A stretch of 64,000 nucleotides of DNA from Marasmius tenuissimus. Taxonomy: Eukaryota > Basidiomycota > Agaricomycetes > Agaricales > Marasmiaceae. Position 1 is the first letter of the stretch. Each line of letters starts with the position of its first letter. The notes under the pieces are model-generated. The model saw only the letters and a list, made by a program, of their open reading frames with translations. It had not been told where the DNA came from and searched no databases. Of the stretch, positions 24,039 through 35,147 are shown piece by piece. The stretch is from NCBI GenBank assembly GCA_029532415.1, contig JAQOTA010000062.1, forward strand, positions 1-64,000. The letters run 5' to 3'. The translations under genes and the position numbers were made by a program.

Positions 24039-24620
24039 GTATGTCGTGTCCTTCGTCGTGACGAAAAGCCTGGCAAAATCGTTCTGGGTACGCGTGTTTA
24101 TGCCTCGAGCCTTGAAGGACAGGAGGTGCCTGCTTCGGCCCTCATCTGAGCAATAGGTTTGGTGTCTCTAGGGGACCTGCTTGCGGCATCATTCGAGGGA
24201 TTGACACTTCTACCGATCCCTGCCGCGAATGGTGCCTCAGTCATGTCTCCTTCCGATAATGAGTGTATCTTCCTCGCCCAACGGATGGCCCATCAGACGG
24301 AATACTAGTCCTGGGAGGATTCTATGAATGAGCGAGCTGCGACGTGTATGCCTTCACCATATCTTTCCCTCGTCGCGCGAGAGGAGGGGTCGTGTCTGGC
24401 TGCGACTGTACAGTGTGGCGCCTCCAAATGGCCAAGATGGCTGGTAGGATTCCCGGATCCAAGGGCTACGACTTCAAGGACGGTTCTATGCTCTACCGTA
24501 CAATCGCCGTATGTCCGGACGAGTGTTCAGGGCGCATGATCCCGGGAAGGCATAGAGGGAATCCTACGATGGAAGGAAAGGAGGGAACACTTGTATCTGG
24601 ACATTGTACGCCTATATATT
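24039..24620 (-). pseudogene. relic of the ARM-MYND family (copy A)
   Basis: Aligns along its length with 26144-26650, at roughly three quarters identity by eye. Short translated pieces in different frames resemble the intact-looking gene at 15.9-17.7 kb: PLDPGILPAILAI (ALDSGVLPAVLAI), RRGKDMVKAYTS (LGEKVVKAFAS) and IRWARKIHSLSEGD (IRWIKKIRDSGKIT). Stops and frame changes lie between them. It abuts a terpene-synthase relic directly, so the two were duplicated together. Confidence 0.55.
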
Positions 24621-25000
24621 GAGGTCCTCCGCATCTTTCCCTGCCAGGTTGAAGTCCAGGCCCTCCGCCGATTCGAGCAAACTGAACTTCACGATGCGCA
24701 AGCCTGTCAAATCGCGCGCAAATTTGAGATACTCATCGAGCTCTGGGATTGTATCCTGATATTTCTTGACTCCGAACGGAGCATCTCGTAGAGTAAGATT
24801 TGATGATTTGAAGCGCTTTTTGCCAGTGCAATGTGGCCATTTGCTTCAACCGCGAAATAGGGGGTTGTAAACTGTGTCAAAAGTGAGCGTTCTCCAAAAC
24901 AGAGTAACTTGAACGAGCCATAATTGAAAAGGTCATGGCTCTCGAAGATCGCGACGTAGTAAGCCATTTCTACATGTATGGCTCTCGAGTCTATACATAC
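24621..25000 (-). pseudogene. terpene-synthase-fold fragment (copy A)
   Basis: Strong nucleotide similarity to 27416-27770 (the end of exon 1, exon 2 and part of exon 3 of the terpene-synthase-fold gene). The frame at 24707-25021 reads FTTPYFAVEANGHIALAKS against FTTSYLAVEANDPIALAKA of the full-length copy. The 3' half of exon 3 and the whole last exon are missing, and the MYND relic follows at once. An internal deletion of about 0.77 kb relative to the full-length block explains this. Confidence 0.8.
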
Positions 25001-25211
25001 ACTTGTAAACGAAACTGACAAAAGGCGATGCTTTCAGAAGAAAGGCCGACGAAGGACAGAATGGTGTAATGACCGAACATGACTGCCGGTCCACATGATG
25101 AGGGCGAAATGTTGAATGATAATCACAATCTAGTTATCCCGAGGCTGAGTCCGAATCTGATGCGGGAACTTTGACGGAGAGGAATTTCTCTTCTGTTGGA
25201 AATAGAGTCAG

Positions 25212-25905
25212 TCAAACGAACGAGGAATGGCGAGGATCGTGGCACGAACTGGAGATGGTGTATCGCGGCCGAAACTTGTTGTGGTGGCTGAGGTACCACT
25301 GCGGTATCTTTTGGAATGCCTGCTTCATTTCGGCAATCGACTTAGCAAGTTTCTTCATGGGGATGTAGCTCTCGAAGTTGCTGAAGAGATTGAAGCTGAT
25401 GAGATCCTCGTCAATGGATGGAACGCCCCAGTCAATCTTCTGTGCTCGAACTAGGTCGAATTTGTTGCTCAGATGGTCGCAGATCATGTTGCAAAGCCCA
25501 GGGTACAGGTGTTCCGGATGCTTTTCTTCAGGGATGAGCTTCTCTTGAAACGCGTAGCGTAGAATTTCAGATCGAGTAAGCGCGACGGCATAGTCGAACC
25601 GTGGCGGGGAGTGGTCGAACAGTTTGTCGGGGTAGAACTGTTCCGGCAAGGCAACTTCAAAAAGGGCTGGTTCTCGACCATGCACGCAAAGGTAAGTGTC
25701 TGCGTGACGCTCAGTGATGAAAAGCAAGTGAAGGTTTGAAACAACGAACCTCGTTGGTCCTCTGAAGCCAGCGTAGCTCATCCTCGTCTGTGAGAATCTC
25801 CTCACTTTCTTCGTCCTCGAACACGATGTCGTGTTCTCCTAATGAGTAATATTTGTGAGAACGCCGAATGGAATATTCGATGCAGTTGATATAAGCGGAG
25901 GTCAT
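25212..25905 (-). CDS. unrecognised agaric family (copy 2, possibly intact)
   Basis: Exon 1 (25905-25750) starts MTSAYINCIEYSIRRSHKYY and ends DELRWLQRTNE. Exon 2 carries FDYAVALTRSEILRYAFQEK, LYPGLCNMICDHL, AQKIDWGVPSIDEDL and a C terminus RHSSFV. Relative to the dead copy at 12.2-13.0 kb there is a 5-bp tandem duplication (TTGCC twice, 25645-25654) early in exon 2. With the acceptor homologous to copy 1 this would shift the frame. Splicing at an earlier AG (CACTGAG) keeps one open frame through ERHADTYLCVHGREPALFEV. So it is either still coding with a changed exon start, or recently broken. Function unknown; no membrane or catalytic motif is visible. Confidence 0.55.
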
Positions 25906-26143
25906 GGCGATGAAACGAAGACAAAAGGCGGGTGCTACAAAGGGGCCTTATATTTTATGGTCAAGAGCTCTCACGTTATCGTTCCGGGCCGGCGGGCGGC
26001 GGGGCCCGCTATACAGTAGGCGCGAAAATTGATGCCGCTTCCTAACATGGAAGTAGCTCCGACGGCGGTCAACTAGAACTTTTTAGTGTGAGCGATCTGA
26101 TGTCTGTGTACGTTGTTTGAATTTCTTTGAGCTATTTGATAGC

Positions 26144-26650
26144 TGGTATGTCGTGTCCTTCGTCATGACGAAAAGCCTTCCAAAATCGTTCTGAGTACGG
26201 GTATTTGTGCCTCGAGCCGAGTCGAAGGACGGGGGTGGCGCTGCCTCAGCCCTCATCTGAGCGAAGGTTTCGTGTGTTCTGCTTGCAGCATCACTCATCC
26301 AAGGTATTGACGCTTCCATCGATTCCTGCTGGGAATGATGCCTTAGTCATGTCTCCTTCCAACACTGAGTGTATCTTCCTCACCCAACGCATAACCCATT
26401 AGACAAAAACCAGTCCTGGGAAGATTTGATAAATGGGCGACGTGTATGGCTGCGACTGTAGCACCCCCAAATGGCCGACATGGCTGGTCGGACTTCCGGA
26501 CCCAAGGCCTCGGCTACAAGGACGGTTCTATGGGCTATAGCACAGTCACCTCATGTCCGGACGAGTGTTCAGTGTAAAATTCCCGGGAAGGCCTGGAGGG
26601 AATCCTACGATTGAAGGAAGGGAAGGAAACCTTGTATCTGTACATTGTAG
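26144..26650 (-). pseudogene. relic of the ARM-MYND family (copy B)
   Basis: Second copy of the relic at 24.0-24.6 kb. Pieces such as ALGPEVRPAMSAI, MRWVRKIHSVLEGDMTK and GTNTRTQNDF occur in different frames with stops between. Here it is followed by about 210 bp of unassigned DNA and then the full-length terpene-synthase-fold gene. Confidence 0.55.
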
Positions 26651-26861
26651 TACGAAGTTTGTTTGAAGGCCCGGGATTGGAGCCAACGTCCTGTCTCAAC
26701 GCCACGGCGGACCACGAGTTAGCGCAACTCGACTTGTATAGTGAATCAACGTTCACTCTACCGAAGAGGGTGCTTGATGATGGTGTTACGATTGTGGTCT
26801 ACAGTAAGTAAAGGTGTACATAGTACACAGAATTAAAGGGACATACAGACTAACAACAAAC

Positions 26862-28105
26862 TTACGGAGTGGCAGAGCCCTCGGGCGGCAACAGAAACAC
26901 CCAGCCGAAGCTACGAATCGCTGCACCCTTCTGCCCAAAAAACATCTCGCTTTCAAACGCCCAGTTTAGAGACCCAACCATACAATCCTTGAGGCCTTGC
27001 ATGAATAGTGATACATCGTTGCTAGTCCCTGTATCCCACTCTTCCACGATGGATGGTGACCGTGCTGGAGGCGCGGGATAGAAGTAGCCCATTATCGTCG
27101 AGAACCAGGTGCTGGGTTCGGCGGGAGATTCGCTAGGAGGAGAATGACGTGCCCAAAGCTCGGCTTCGAGGGTCGTGAAGGCCTGGATCCTCTCGCTTGC
27201 CATCGTCCCTGCAAGGTTGACGGCACCTTGGATGGATAAACCTTGCTGTGAGATGAGCAATTGGACCAGGTTCAGCTGACATCTTGCCGCCTGATCATTG
27301 TTAAACGAAAAAACGTCCTGGAACGCAAACATGTTTATGAACAGCTCGTGAAGATCCGTCTGAACTTACAAAGGATATGGCGATGAACTCTGCTGCGAGC
27401 CTCCTGAGCCTATTGAGGTCTTCCGCATCTTTCCCTGAGAGATTAAAGTCCAGGCCCTCCGCCGATTCGAGCAAATTAAACACGACGCGCAAGCCTGACA
27501 AATCGCGCGCGAATTCGAGATATTCATCAAGCTCTGGGATTGTATCTCGATATTTCTTGACTCTTAGCTGGGCATCGCGTAGAGTAAGAATCGATGATTT
27601 GAACCGCCTTTGCCAATGCGATGGGGTCGTTTGCCTCAACCGCGAGATACGAGGTTGTAAACTGCAAGCAAATGAGCATGCTCCTACAGAAAAAAGCATC
27701 TGGCACGTACCATTTGAGCAAACTATGGCTCTCAAGTAGCCCGACAAAGTCAACCTCATTGATGAACCCGCCAATCTCTGCCCAATCTGTTGCATCTCCA
27801 TTGCCTCGTTTGACGCGCTCATTCGCGATGACCAAAAGCCCCAGAAAGTCAGCGACGAGCCTTAGCTGAGGTGTGTCGCAGGTAGGAAGGCCCAATGCAG
27901 CGAGCAAGCCCATTTTCTGCCCATGTATGCGCTCAATTTCCCCTTGAGTGAAAACACGGGTTCCTGCTGTGTCGTTGAGGCCTGTCAGCCATTCCTCTGA
28001 TTCTTCGAGGGCGGTGTGGCAGCGCTTGTTAGCTCGTAAGTCGAATTCCCGAGTTAGGGAGAGCAGATCCGGTAGCTGAAAGCTGGTGCTAGCGGTCGTG
28101 CTCAT
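26862..28105 (-). CDS. terpene-synthase-fold protein lacking catalytic motifs
   Basis: Four exons splice in phase to about 367 residues, the size of fungal class I sesquiterpene synthases. Family features: FQLPDLLSL near the N terminus, ESEEWLTGL, LRLVADFLGLL where the Asp-rich motif should follow, the helix PELDEYLEFARDLSGLRVVF, LLESAEGLDF, the NSE region FDVFSFNNDQA, then LLISQQGLSIQGAVNL and a C-terminal MVGSLNWAFESEMFFG. All three signatures are altered. The D(D/E)xxD site after ADFLGLL reads VIANERVKRG. The NSE triad (N)D(I/L)xSxxxE reads F-D-V-F-S-F-N-N-D. The terminal RY pair reads MF. The frame is nonetheless open throughout. Known members bind three Mg2+ and farnesyl diphosphate through these residues, so a standard cyclase activity is unlikely. 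No P450 or other terpene-cluster gene is adjacent. Confidence 0.8.
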
Positions 28106-28396
28106 CGTCGGTAACGATGACCTGTGGAACGATTAAGACGTCAAAGAAAAGACGGAAATTAAAGCCGTTACTCACTCATCATCGAACAAGCTCCGAGTTT
28201 AATTAGAGCTCGACAATAAGGCTCATCGTGGCCCGTAGGGCTCGGAGTCATGGCCGTCACGGTCATCGACTCTGCGTAGCGTCACCGTGCACTGCATGGC
28301 CCGGTCACAGGGCGGCAATCTTGCACTGTCACCATCATCATCGACCGCGAGTACAGCTCGGGCTGCAGGCTTTTGGCCCTCTTTTTTCTTGCTTCA

Positions 28397-30131
28397 ATGA
28401 CTCCCGTTCTTACCTCCAAATTCCCTGTTAACGGTTCCACGTTTGGTTCTTCTCGACTCTTCAATGGTAGCTCACGAAACGGAACGGTGATGATGTATCA
28501 ACAGCAGCGCCCTCTTTCCTCGACATCCATGGCACAGGAAGCCTCAGGATACGGTGTGGGCAATATTCGAGGCGCTGGAGGTCCATCTATGCCTGCAGAT
28601 CCAGTGAGGGCGGCGGTAGCACATCTACTCTCCAAAGCCTACTCGTTGCCCTGCTCGACCGCAGCACACTCATTCGCCAACCTAGTGCAGCCAACATCGC
28701 GCTTTCAGCTAGCTCTTGACGCGTTGTTGCCGATTTTGGAGTCAAATAATGCCTCCATTGATGTATGTGATCTTCTCGATCTCGTGAAATGCTCGATCTC
28801 ATTCATTTTCTGACGATATAGCTGGCACAACGGATTCTTGTATCATTCATTCTTTATTTCTTATATGCTCCTCATCCAATCGCTATCAACCCATTCAAGT
28901 CGGTTCTGTTTGCGGCATTTGTACGTGAACGGGAACAGGCAGTCAAGGTGGTGAATGGAGGAGGAGTTGCTGCAAATGAGCCATTCGTGTGGGTTTTATG
29001 GAAGATTCTGAAGGGCGATGGTAGCGATGTGAGTACTGGACGCTCTCTATCTATTGTCATAACTCACGTTTTTGCGTCTTCAGATTGGACCTTATTCACC
29101 CATAGCATTAGCGCGGTCGCCTCTACCGCCCAAACTTAGAGCCAATAACTTATTCCTCGACGACGAAATGTACTCTACTGAAACTGATATGTGCGTCGGG
29201 TTTGGCTACTATGGTCTCTTTTCTGACCCACTCCGCAGAGACGACCCTTACCATACTAAACCAAAGGAATCAAATCAAACTAAATCGGAGTTGAGAGACC
29301 GCGTGGTGACTCCAGGAACCGAACGACAGGTTACGTCTGGTGAAGATGCAGAGAACGAGAGGGTTGCAAAGGCCATGCAGTTGATACTCGACGCTCGAGA
29401 CCGAGTTTTGACCCTGTCCGAACAACGGGTATGTTGCAAATCTTCTAAGTCTTGTTCACGAATCTAACGCTGATCTGTTTTTCTTTACCCAGGTTGTCGT
29501 GCCCATGATCACGCAGCTCGCATCCTCCCAGATGATTACGCCTTTTGACCTCGCTCCAATCATCTCTTGCAACCCAACTCTCGCACATCCTCTCTGTGTA
29601 GCTCTCATTGCCAGAGGCGGTGGAGGGTGGAATACCATTGATGGCGAAGACACCGAGCACCTCTCGTTTCCATCTCCGTTTCTGGAGGTCTTGACCACGC
29701 TACCTCCTACGCTTGCCACTTTTGACCTCATGGGACGGTTACTGAGAGATGCGACGCCTGCCGATGGATACGGTACCGTGGCGGACCTAACGAAAGCTGA
29801 AGTACTCGGGAAATTCGTTTCGCAGTGTGTTTCCTGGCTCGAGAATGCAGAGAAGGAGGAAATGGAGGGGCTGATCAGTGACGACAGGGTGGTTAAGGGC
29901 GTACAAAACGTAAGCCAGCTCCGAGGATTCGCTACCCAAGTCGCAAATCTAACACGTATTTTGCAGCTGTGCCGATTCTACCACTCCCTGATCAAGCTCT
30001 CGATCGTGGATCCAGAGGCTGAGGACTTCTCGATTGAAATCAAGCAGTTCAGCCTTCGGTATTCTCGATATGAAGAAGCAAACGCGTTGTTCAGGGCTTT
30101 GGCCACTGGTGGAAATTTGACTCTGGTGTAA
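28397..30131 (+). CDS. CNOT11: CCR4-NOT complex subunit CNOT11
   Basis: Six exons joined in phase. The start at MTPVLTSKFPVNG is the first ATG of the frame, and later Mets are possible. The N-terminal half has VRAAVAHLLSKAYSLPCSTA and FLYAPHPIAINPFKSVL, then WVLWKILKGDGSDIGPYSPI. The C-terminal DUF2363/CNOT11 domain has VVVPMITQLASSQMITPFDL, then VLGKFVSQCVSWLENAE, FYHSLIKLSIVDPE and IKQFSLRYSRYEEANALFRAL. This matches human CNOT11 features (PLAANPF, SSQITEYF, FCIEFSRIREAAGLFRLL). CNOT11 docks to the NOT1 N terminus with CNOT10 in the deadenylase complex. Single-copy housekeeping gene flanked by accessory duplications. Confidence 0.93.
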
Positions 30132-30528
30132 TCCCTCTACTCAAGGACTCGGAAAAACAGTGTAAATTTACCGATTTTTCGGTTGTATTTTCTGCTCTCT
30201 TTTTTTCGCTCACTCTCTCGCCTCGCAAATCGCTCACTTGTCTAGTTTATTGATACTTACTCACGTTTCACGCATTATTTATATCCTCACACGTACGATC
30301 CCCATACCTACGAACCGACTACTACCTACCTTACAATCTCGAAGCATTGTTACGATACCTTCACTTCTACGACTGCCTTTCTCGTCTTCTCGTCTCGCTT
30401 TCTACTGCTGTCATATATGCTCATGACACTGTCTATGCCTGTCTTCCTTTCACTTATATCAATGCTATGCCTATGCCCTCGTCATTCCCCCGCCTTAAAC
30501 CCATACTTCAATACGTGCAGCCGCGGAC
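30132..30528. other. convergent 3' spacer
   Basis: Lies between the stops of CNOT11 (+) and DUF924 (-). T/C-rich, with no gene signal. Confidence 0.5.
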
Positions 30529-31446
30529 CTATCGAGGACTCTTGTCAGACAAATCTTCCCAGACACCATCTTCCACCTCCTTCCTCAGCTTATCAGCCTC
30601 CGCCGCAGTCAGGCCCGTTGCACCAAAATTGTGAGTGGCCTTCAAAAACTCCTTCTCCCTCGGTGTTGATTCCCTTCCCATAGACTCGTTACGATATGGA
30701 TACCTCCCGTACTCTTTAATGATTGGCATGTGCGCATCCAGGACCCGGTATAACCAGAATAGGAAGTCTGCTGCGCTACCATCCAACGGAAGGCCATCAA
30801 GGAGGAGACGAGACATCAACAGCGTATCTCGAGAGTCTTTGTCCCTCGTGTCCCGCGCTGGATCTCGCTGGCCGTAATACTCCTCCACCTCCTTCCTCAT
30901 CGACTCGATTTTCGCCTTGACGAACACATGATCCGAAAGATCCTCCGAGTGAACGAGGGGAGCGTACAGCCAGAGCTTCCTGAGTATCGTATCCTCGAAG
31001 GTGTGCCCACGTTTCTCCCACTCCTCTGTTGACTCGGGATACGTCCCTTTCGATATCAACTCTTTGACAACCTTCCTACAGGTTTCGTCGAAGAACATGT
31101 AGGTATAGCGGGTGTCGATGCCTCGGTATAAGCTCCTTGGCATTTGGTCGAGTAAACACACCAGGGCGAGCGCGTGTTCTGAATAGCGGGGGTCACTGCT
31201 ATCGGGAAGATACTCTCCCAGGTCCGGGAACGATGGACGAACGACGCTGATGGGTTTCGTCGCACGGAAGTGAATGGCATCGAAACGCTCTTGGGTGTTG
31301 TCTGATTGGTTCAAGAAGTAAAACTTGATGGCGTCTTTGATGTTGGCAGGCCCTTTCCACGGAAAATGGAGTCTTAGCACCTCGCGGTATAGGTCGGGGG
31401 TGAGGATGTGCGAGAAGTCAGGCTTGGTTGGCTGGTCGCGAGGCAT
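30529..31446 (-). CDS. DUF924 protein (intact copy)
   Basis: Single exon, 305 residues from MPRDQPTKPDFSHILTPDL. This start is chosen over an upstream Met because it aligns with MPPHQSSRPDFSRILTPDL of the neighbour. DUF924 hallmarks: AIKFYFLNQSD, ERFDAIHFRATKP, HALALVCLLDQMPRSLYRG (family LALIILLDQFPRNIYRG) and LWLYAPLVHSEDLSDH (family LMHSEDLxxQ). The C-terminal third (LFWLYRVLDAHMPIIKEYGR, KEKEFLKATHN-like) is typical of the fungal long form. The family is predicted to have a TPR-like helical fold, occurs in bacteria and fungi, and has no established function. Confidence 0.9.
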   Translation of the reverse strand: MPRDQPTKPDFSHILTPDLYREVLRLHFPWKGPANIKDAIKFYFLNQSDNTQERFDAIHFRATKPISVVRPSFPDLGEYLPDSSDPRYSEHALALVCLLDQMPRSLYRGIDTRYTYMFFDETCRKVVKELISKGTYPESTEEWEKRGHTFEDTILRKLWLYAPLVHSEDLSDHVFVKAKIESMRKEVEEYYGQRDPARDTRDKDSRDTLLMSRLLLDGLPLDGSAADFLFWLYRVLDAHMPIIKEYGRYPYRNESMGRESTPREKEFLKATHNFGATGLTAAEADKLRKEVEDGVWEDLSDKSPR

Positions 31447-31584
31447 GGTAGTCTGGTGGTGACCCTGGGTCAATTTCCCGCCATCATTGCAGATAGTTGC
31501 CATCAGCACCAAATCACCCTGCATCAGATTCATACTAATAGGCATGTATGTCCGGATTCTAACTTAATCTGGCACTGGCCAATG

Positions 31585-32530
31585 TTAATCACCAGACTTC
31601 AGCATATCCATGCGAAGGAATTCGTCGGATAAATCTTCCCAGACACCATTTCTTACCTCCTTCCTCAGCTTCTCTGCTTCGGCCTCGCTCAGACCTGCAG
31701 CACCAAGGTTGTGAGTAGCCTTCAAATATTCCTTCTCTCTTGGTGTCGATTCCCTTCCCACAGACTCGTTGTGGTACGGATACCTTCCGTACTCCTTTAG
31801 GATTGGCGTGTGCGCATCCAGAACCCGGTATATCCAGAATAGGAGGTCTGCGGCGCTACCAGCCATTGGAGGGCCCTCGCCTAGGAGGAGGCGGCACATT
31901 AACATCGCATCTTCAGAGTCTCTGTCCCTGGTGTCCCGTGCAGGGTCTCGCTGACCATAATGCTCTTCTACCTCTTTCCTCATCGACTCTTTTTGGCCCG
32001 ACAAGACCGTGGTCAGAAAGGTCCTCCGAATGAGCGAGGGGTGCGTATAACCAGAGTTTTCTCAACATCGCATCTTCGAAAGTGTACCTACGTTTCTTCC
32101 ACACCTCTGTTAAATCAGGGTACACCCCCTCTGCAACCAGATGCTTGACGACCTTCTTACAAGCTTCGTCAAAGAACATGGGGATGTATCGGGAGTCGAC
32201 GCCTCTGTGGTATAAGCTCCGCGGCATTTGGTCGAGGAGACATACCAAGGCAAGCGCATGTTCCGGAAAGTGAGAGTCTCCGAAACCAGGAAGATACTTC
32301 CATAAGCTGGGGATTTCGGGGCGGACAGAGCTGATGGGTTTCGTCGCACGGAAGTGAATGGCGTCGAAACGTTCCTGGACGTTATCCGGTTGATGCAAGA
32401 AGTAAAATTTTACGGCGTCTTTGATATTGGCAGGCTCTTTCCACGGGAAGTGGAGTCTCAAAACTTCGGTATATAGGTCGGGAGTGAGGATGCGCGAAAA
32501 ATCAGGCCTTGATGACTGGTGGGGAGGCAT
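31585..32530 (-). pseudogene. DUF924 protein, frameshifted tandem copy
   Basis: Collinear with its neighbour from MPPHQSSRPDF to the last helix, about 80% identical by eye. At about 31988-31994 the sequence reads GGCCAAAAAGAGTC where the intact copy has GGCGAAAATCGAGTC. The net loss of 2 bp shifts the frame just after HSEDLSDH. The downstream part (ESMRKEVEEHYGQRDPARD, then AADLLFWIYRVLDAHT and LSDEFLRMD) stays fully open in the other frame, so the lesion is young. A truncated protein of about 205 residues would keep the conserved N-terminal half. Confidence 0.85.
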
Positions 32531-33218
32531 ATTCAGTGGTTTTCTGTCGTCGTGGCCACGGCGATTGTAAATTGTACGTGTTTATATGGAGGCAGAGATG
32601 ATACAAATCCGAGCCAATCTCCCGTTCTTTTCTGCAGAGGCTGCACCATCATCAGGTGGGGGGCCTGAGTGCTGCATTTACTCTAAGTAACCCAATAGAC
32701 CAATTCAAAAGCGGAACGCCTAGATTAAATTCTAGACACCTACTCTACCTTGCGACATGACCCACGCCGTGTGAGCTGGGATATACAGTCCAGAAGGCAG
32801 TATGAGTGGTAATTTCTGTTATTTCTGTCTAAAAAAACGTGTATGTATCCCCGGGACTCACCTGGGCTCCAGTACGAGAGAATTCTTGACTCGAATGAAC
32901 GGCCGGATTCGGTGGAAGGTGAGAGTTTCTAACAACAGACGAGTCATGCCGACGCATACGGCGAGATGTTGACTCAACAGCCTGTATTGTGTTATCTAAT
33001 CTGATCATCTCATCGCTCTATCTAATCTATTTTAGCCTCTCTCCTCCGAGTGCCAGCCTGTGCCAGCGGCCCCGGCAGAATTTTGTATTGACTCATCAGT
33101 GTGACTTTTCTGTCGTTTCGGGTGCGTTTCGTTCGGTTTCTCCACATTGCTTCCCAGTTATAATGAGGGGTCACCGGTCAGGTTGGCTTCGCACGTCACC
33201 ACGACCATCTCAATTGGC
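32531..33218. other. shared divergent promoter region (DUF924 / MCT 2)
   Basis: 690 bp between the head-to-head starts of the frameshifted DUF924 copy and MCT transporter 2. The same head-to-head pair recurs in inverted orientation at 3.35-3.78 kb. No operator motif was identified. Confidence 0.5.
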
Positions 33219-35147
33219 ATGTCGTCTCAGAGAGGTTCTCCATCAGAAACTCTCGAATCCAGTTCGGCCCCAGGTGAACTCAAGGACTTTCAGCTGGGTC
33301 AGCAAATTGGAGACGATGCCGGGACAAAAAAGGAAAATGGAGAGGCCAAGTCCAGCGCTGGAATACCCGATTTTGAATTTCCGGATGGCGGACTAAGAGC
33401 TTGGCTGGTTGTTCTTGGGGTGGGTACTCGGAAGGTGGCGTTTTTCTTGAGGTCTAGCGGTTTTGATCAATCAAATTTCAGGCCGCATTGAGCTCGACAG
33501 TGTCGTAAGTAAAATGAACTGTCGCCAGGAAACCTCAAGTCTCAACGTTTGGACGTGACGATTTTCAGATTTGGGTATGTCAACTCCTGGGGCGTGTTTC
33601 AGTCGTACTACGAGAAAACGCTACTTCAAGACCTTTCTCCGTCCACGATGTATGTGCTTTATCTATTCAATGTGTGGAATGGCACGCTCATATTTTTGTA
33701 GAGCTTGGATAGGATCTGTTCAGGTCCGTATACTATTCTCGAAGGCAACGGACTACTCTAACGCAGACGGCAGTATTCTCTCGTCTTTCTTCCTGCGCTA
33801 CCAATCGGCCGTCTCTTCGACCTCGGGTATTTCAAAATCCCGTTCTTGATTTCTAGCATCGCGCTGGTCGTTGGGGCATTCTTGACGGCCCAATGCACCG
33901 AGTATTGGCAGTTCATGTTGTGTCAAGGCGTCTTGCAAGGGGTATGTTTTCTCCTTGTCGTTTCTTCGGTACCTCAGCCGTCTGACCCACCAGCTTGTAT
34001 CAGCTTGCTTGTGGCTGCGTATTTGGTCCTACGATGGGAGTCATAGGCCACTGGTTCAAAAAGAATAGAGGACGCGCTATGGGGGTGACAGCAATCGGTT
34101 CATCTCTCGGAGGTACCATATTTCCCATTGCAGCCAGACGCTTGATCTCAGAAGTCGGGTACGCGACCTTTTAGTATCTTCCGGATGATAGAGCCCCTTA
34201 CCTTACCTTATCATCAGATTTCCGTGGACAATGCGTATTTTGGGGTTCATCCTACTGGCTTGCCTGGCAGTTCCAAACCTCACCCTCAAACGGAGATTGC
34301 CCCCAAAGAATATCAAAGGGGGATTGTTCAACTGGGCTGCGTTCAGGGATCCGGCTTTCTCTGTTTATACTCTTTCTTGCGTGGTCACGTTCCTTGGTTT
34401 GTACACCGGTAGGTTCATGCTATATATTAGGCTCTTCTCGTTTCCCTAACGTGCCGAAAACCATAGTACTCACCTACATCGACGTCGCTGCAACTAGTGT
34501 CGGGGTGTCTGAAGACATTTCCTTCTACCTCGTCTCCATCGCCAACGCCGCGTCCGGGTTTGGAAGGTTAGCCACCAGCTTGTTCGTCGATAAAACAGGT
34601 CAGTTCTTTTGTTCAGTCTAGTGCCGCTGAACGGGTGACTCATCCAAAACCCTTCCAGGCCCAATCAATTTCATTGTCCCCACTACTTTTATTGCCGGTA
34701 TCCTCACGTACGCCTGGCCATTCGCCCGAAGTCTAGGATCTCTCATTGCGGTAGCCATTATCTATGGGTACGTTTTTCGTCAACCCAATTACAGCTCTTC
34801 ACACTGACCCTGGTGTAGGTTCATGTGCGGTACCTACGTCTCGTCATTTTTACTCCCCATCTTTGAAATGGGCGAGATACAGGAGATAGGTCGACGGACG
34901 GGCATGGTGATGAGTATAGGTGCTCTTGGTGCTCTTACTGGGCCACCTATATCTGGCGCAATAAATCATGCTACTGGTGGCTTTGAAAAGGTTGGATACT
35001 ACGCGGGTAAGTTTGTGGGTTCCAGTATCCCCGTGTGTCCTTCTGTTTACGAGGACTTGTTCTACAGGCTCGATGGTGGTGTTGTCGGTCATATTGATGT
35101 TGATCACGAGACAACTCATTTTACGAAAGCTATGGGGGAGATTATGA
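33219..35147 (+). CDS. MCT-type MFS transporter 2 (intact)
   Basis: Starts MSSQRGSPSETLESSSAPGE. All signature segments are present in phase across about ten introns: FEFPDGGLRAWLVVLG, GYVNSWGVFQSYYE, PALPIGRLFDLGYFK, MGVIGHWFKKNRGRAMG, MRILGFILLACLAVPNL, LTYIDVAATSVGVSEDISFY, GTYVSSFLLPIFEMGEIQEI, GPPISGAINHATGGFEKVGY and a tail RQLILRKLWGRL. It is the closest relative of copy 1 (nearly identical exon junctions and C-terminal segments). Predicted 12-TM carrier; substrate unknown. Divergent from DUF924, which may mean co-regulation. Confidence 0.88.
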
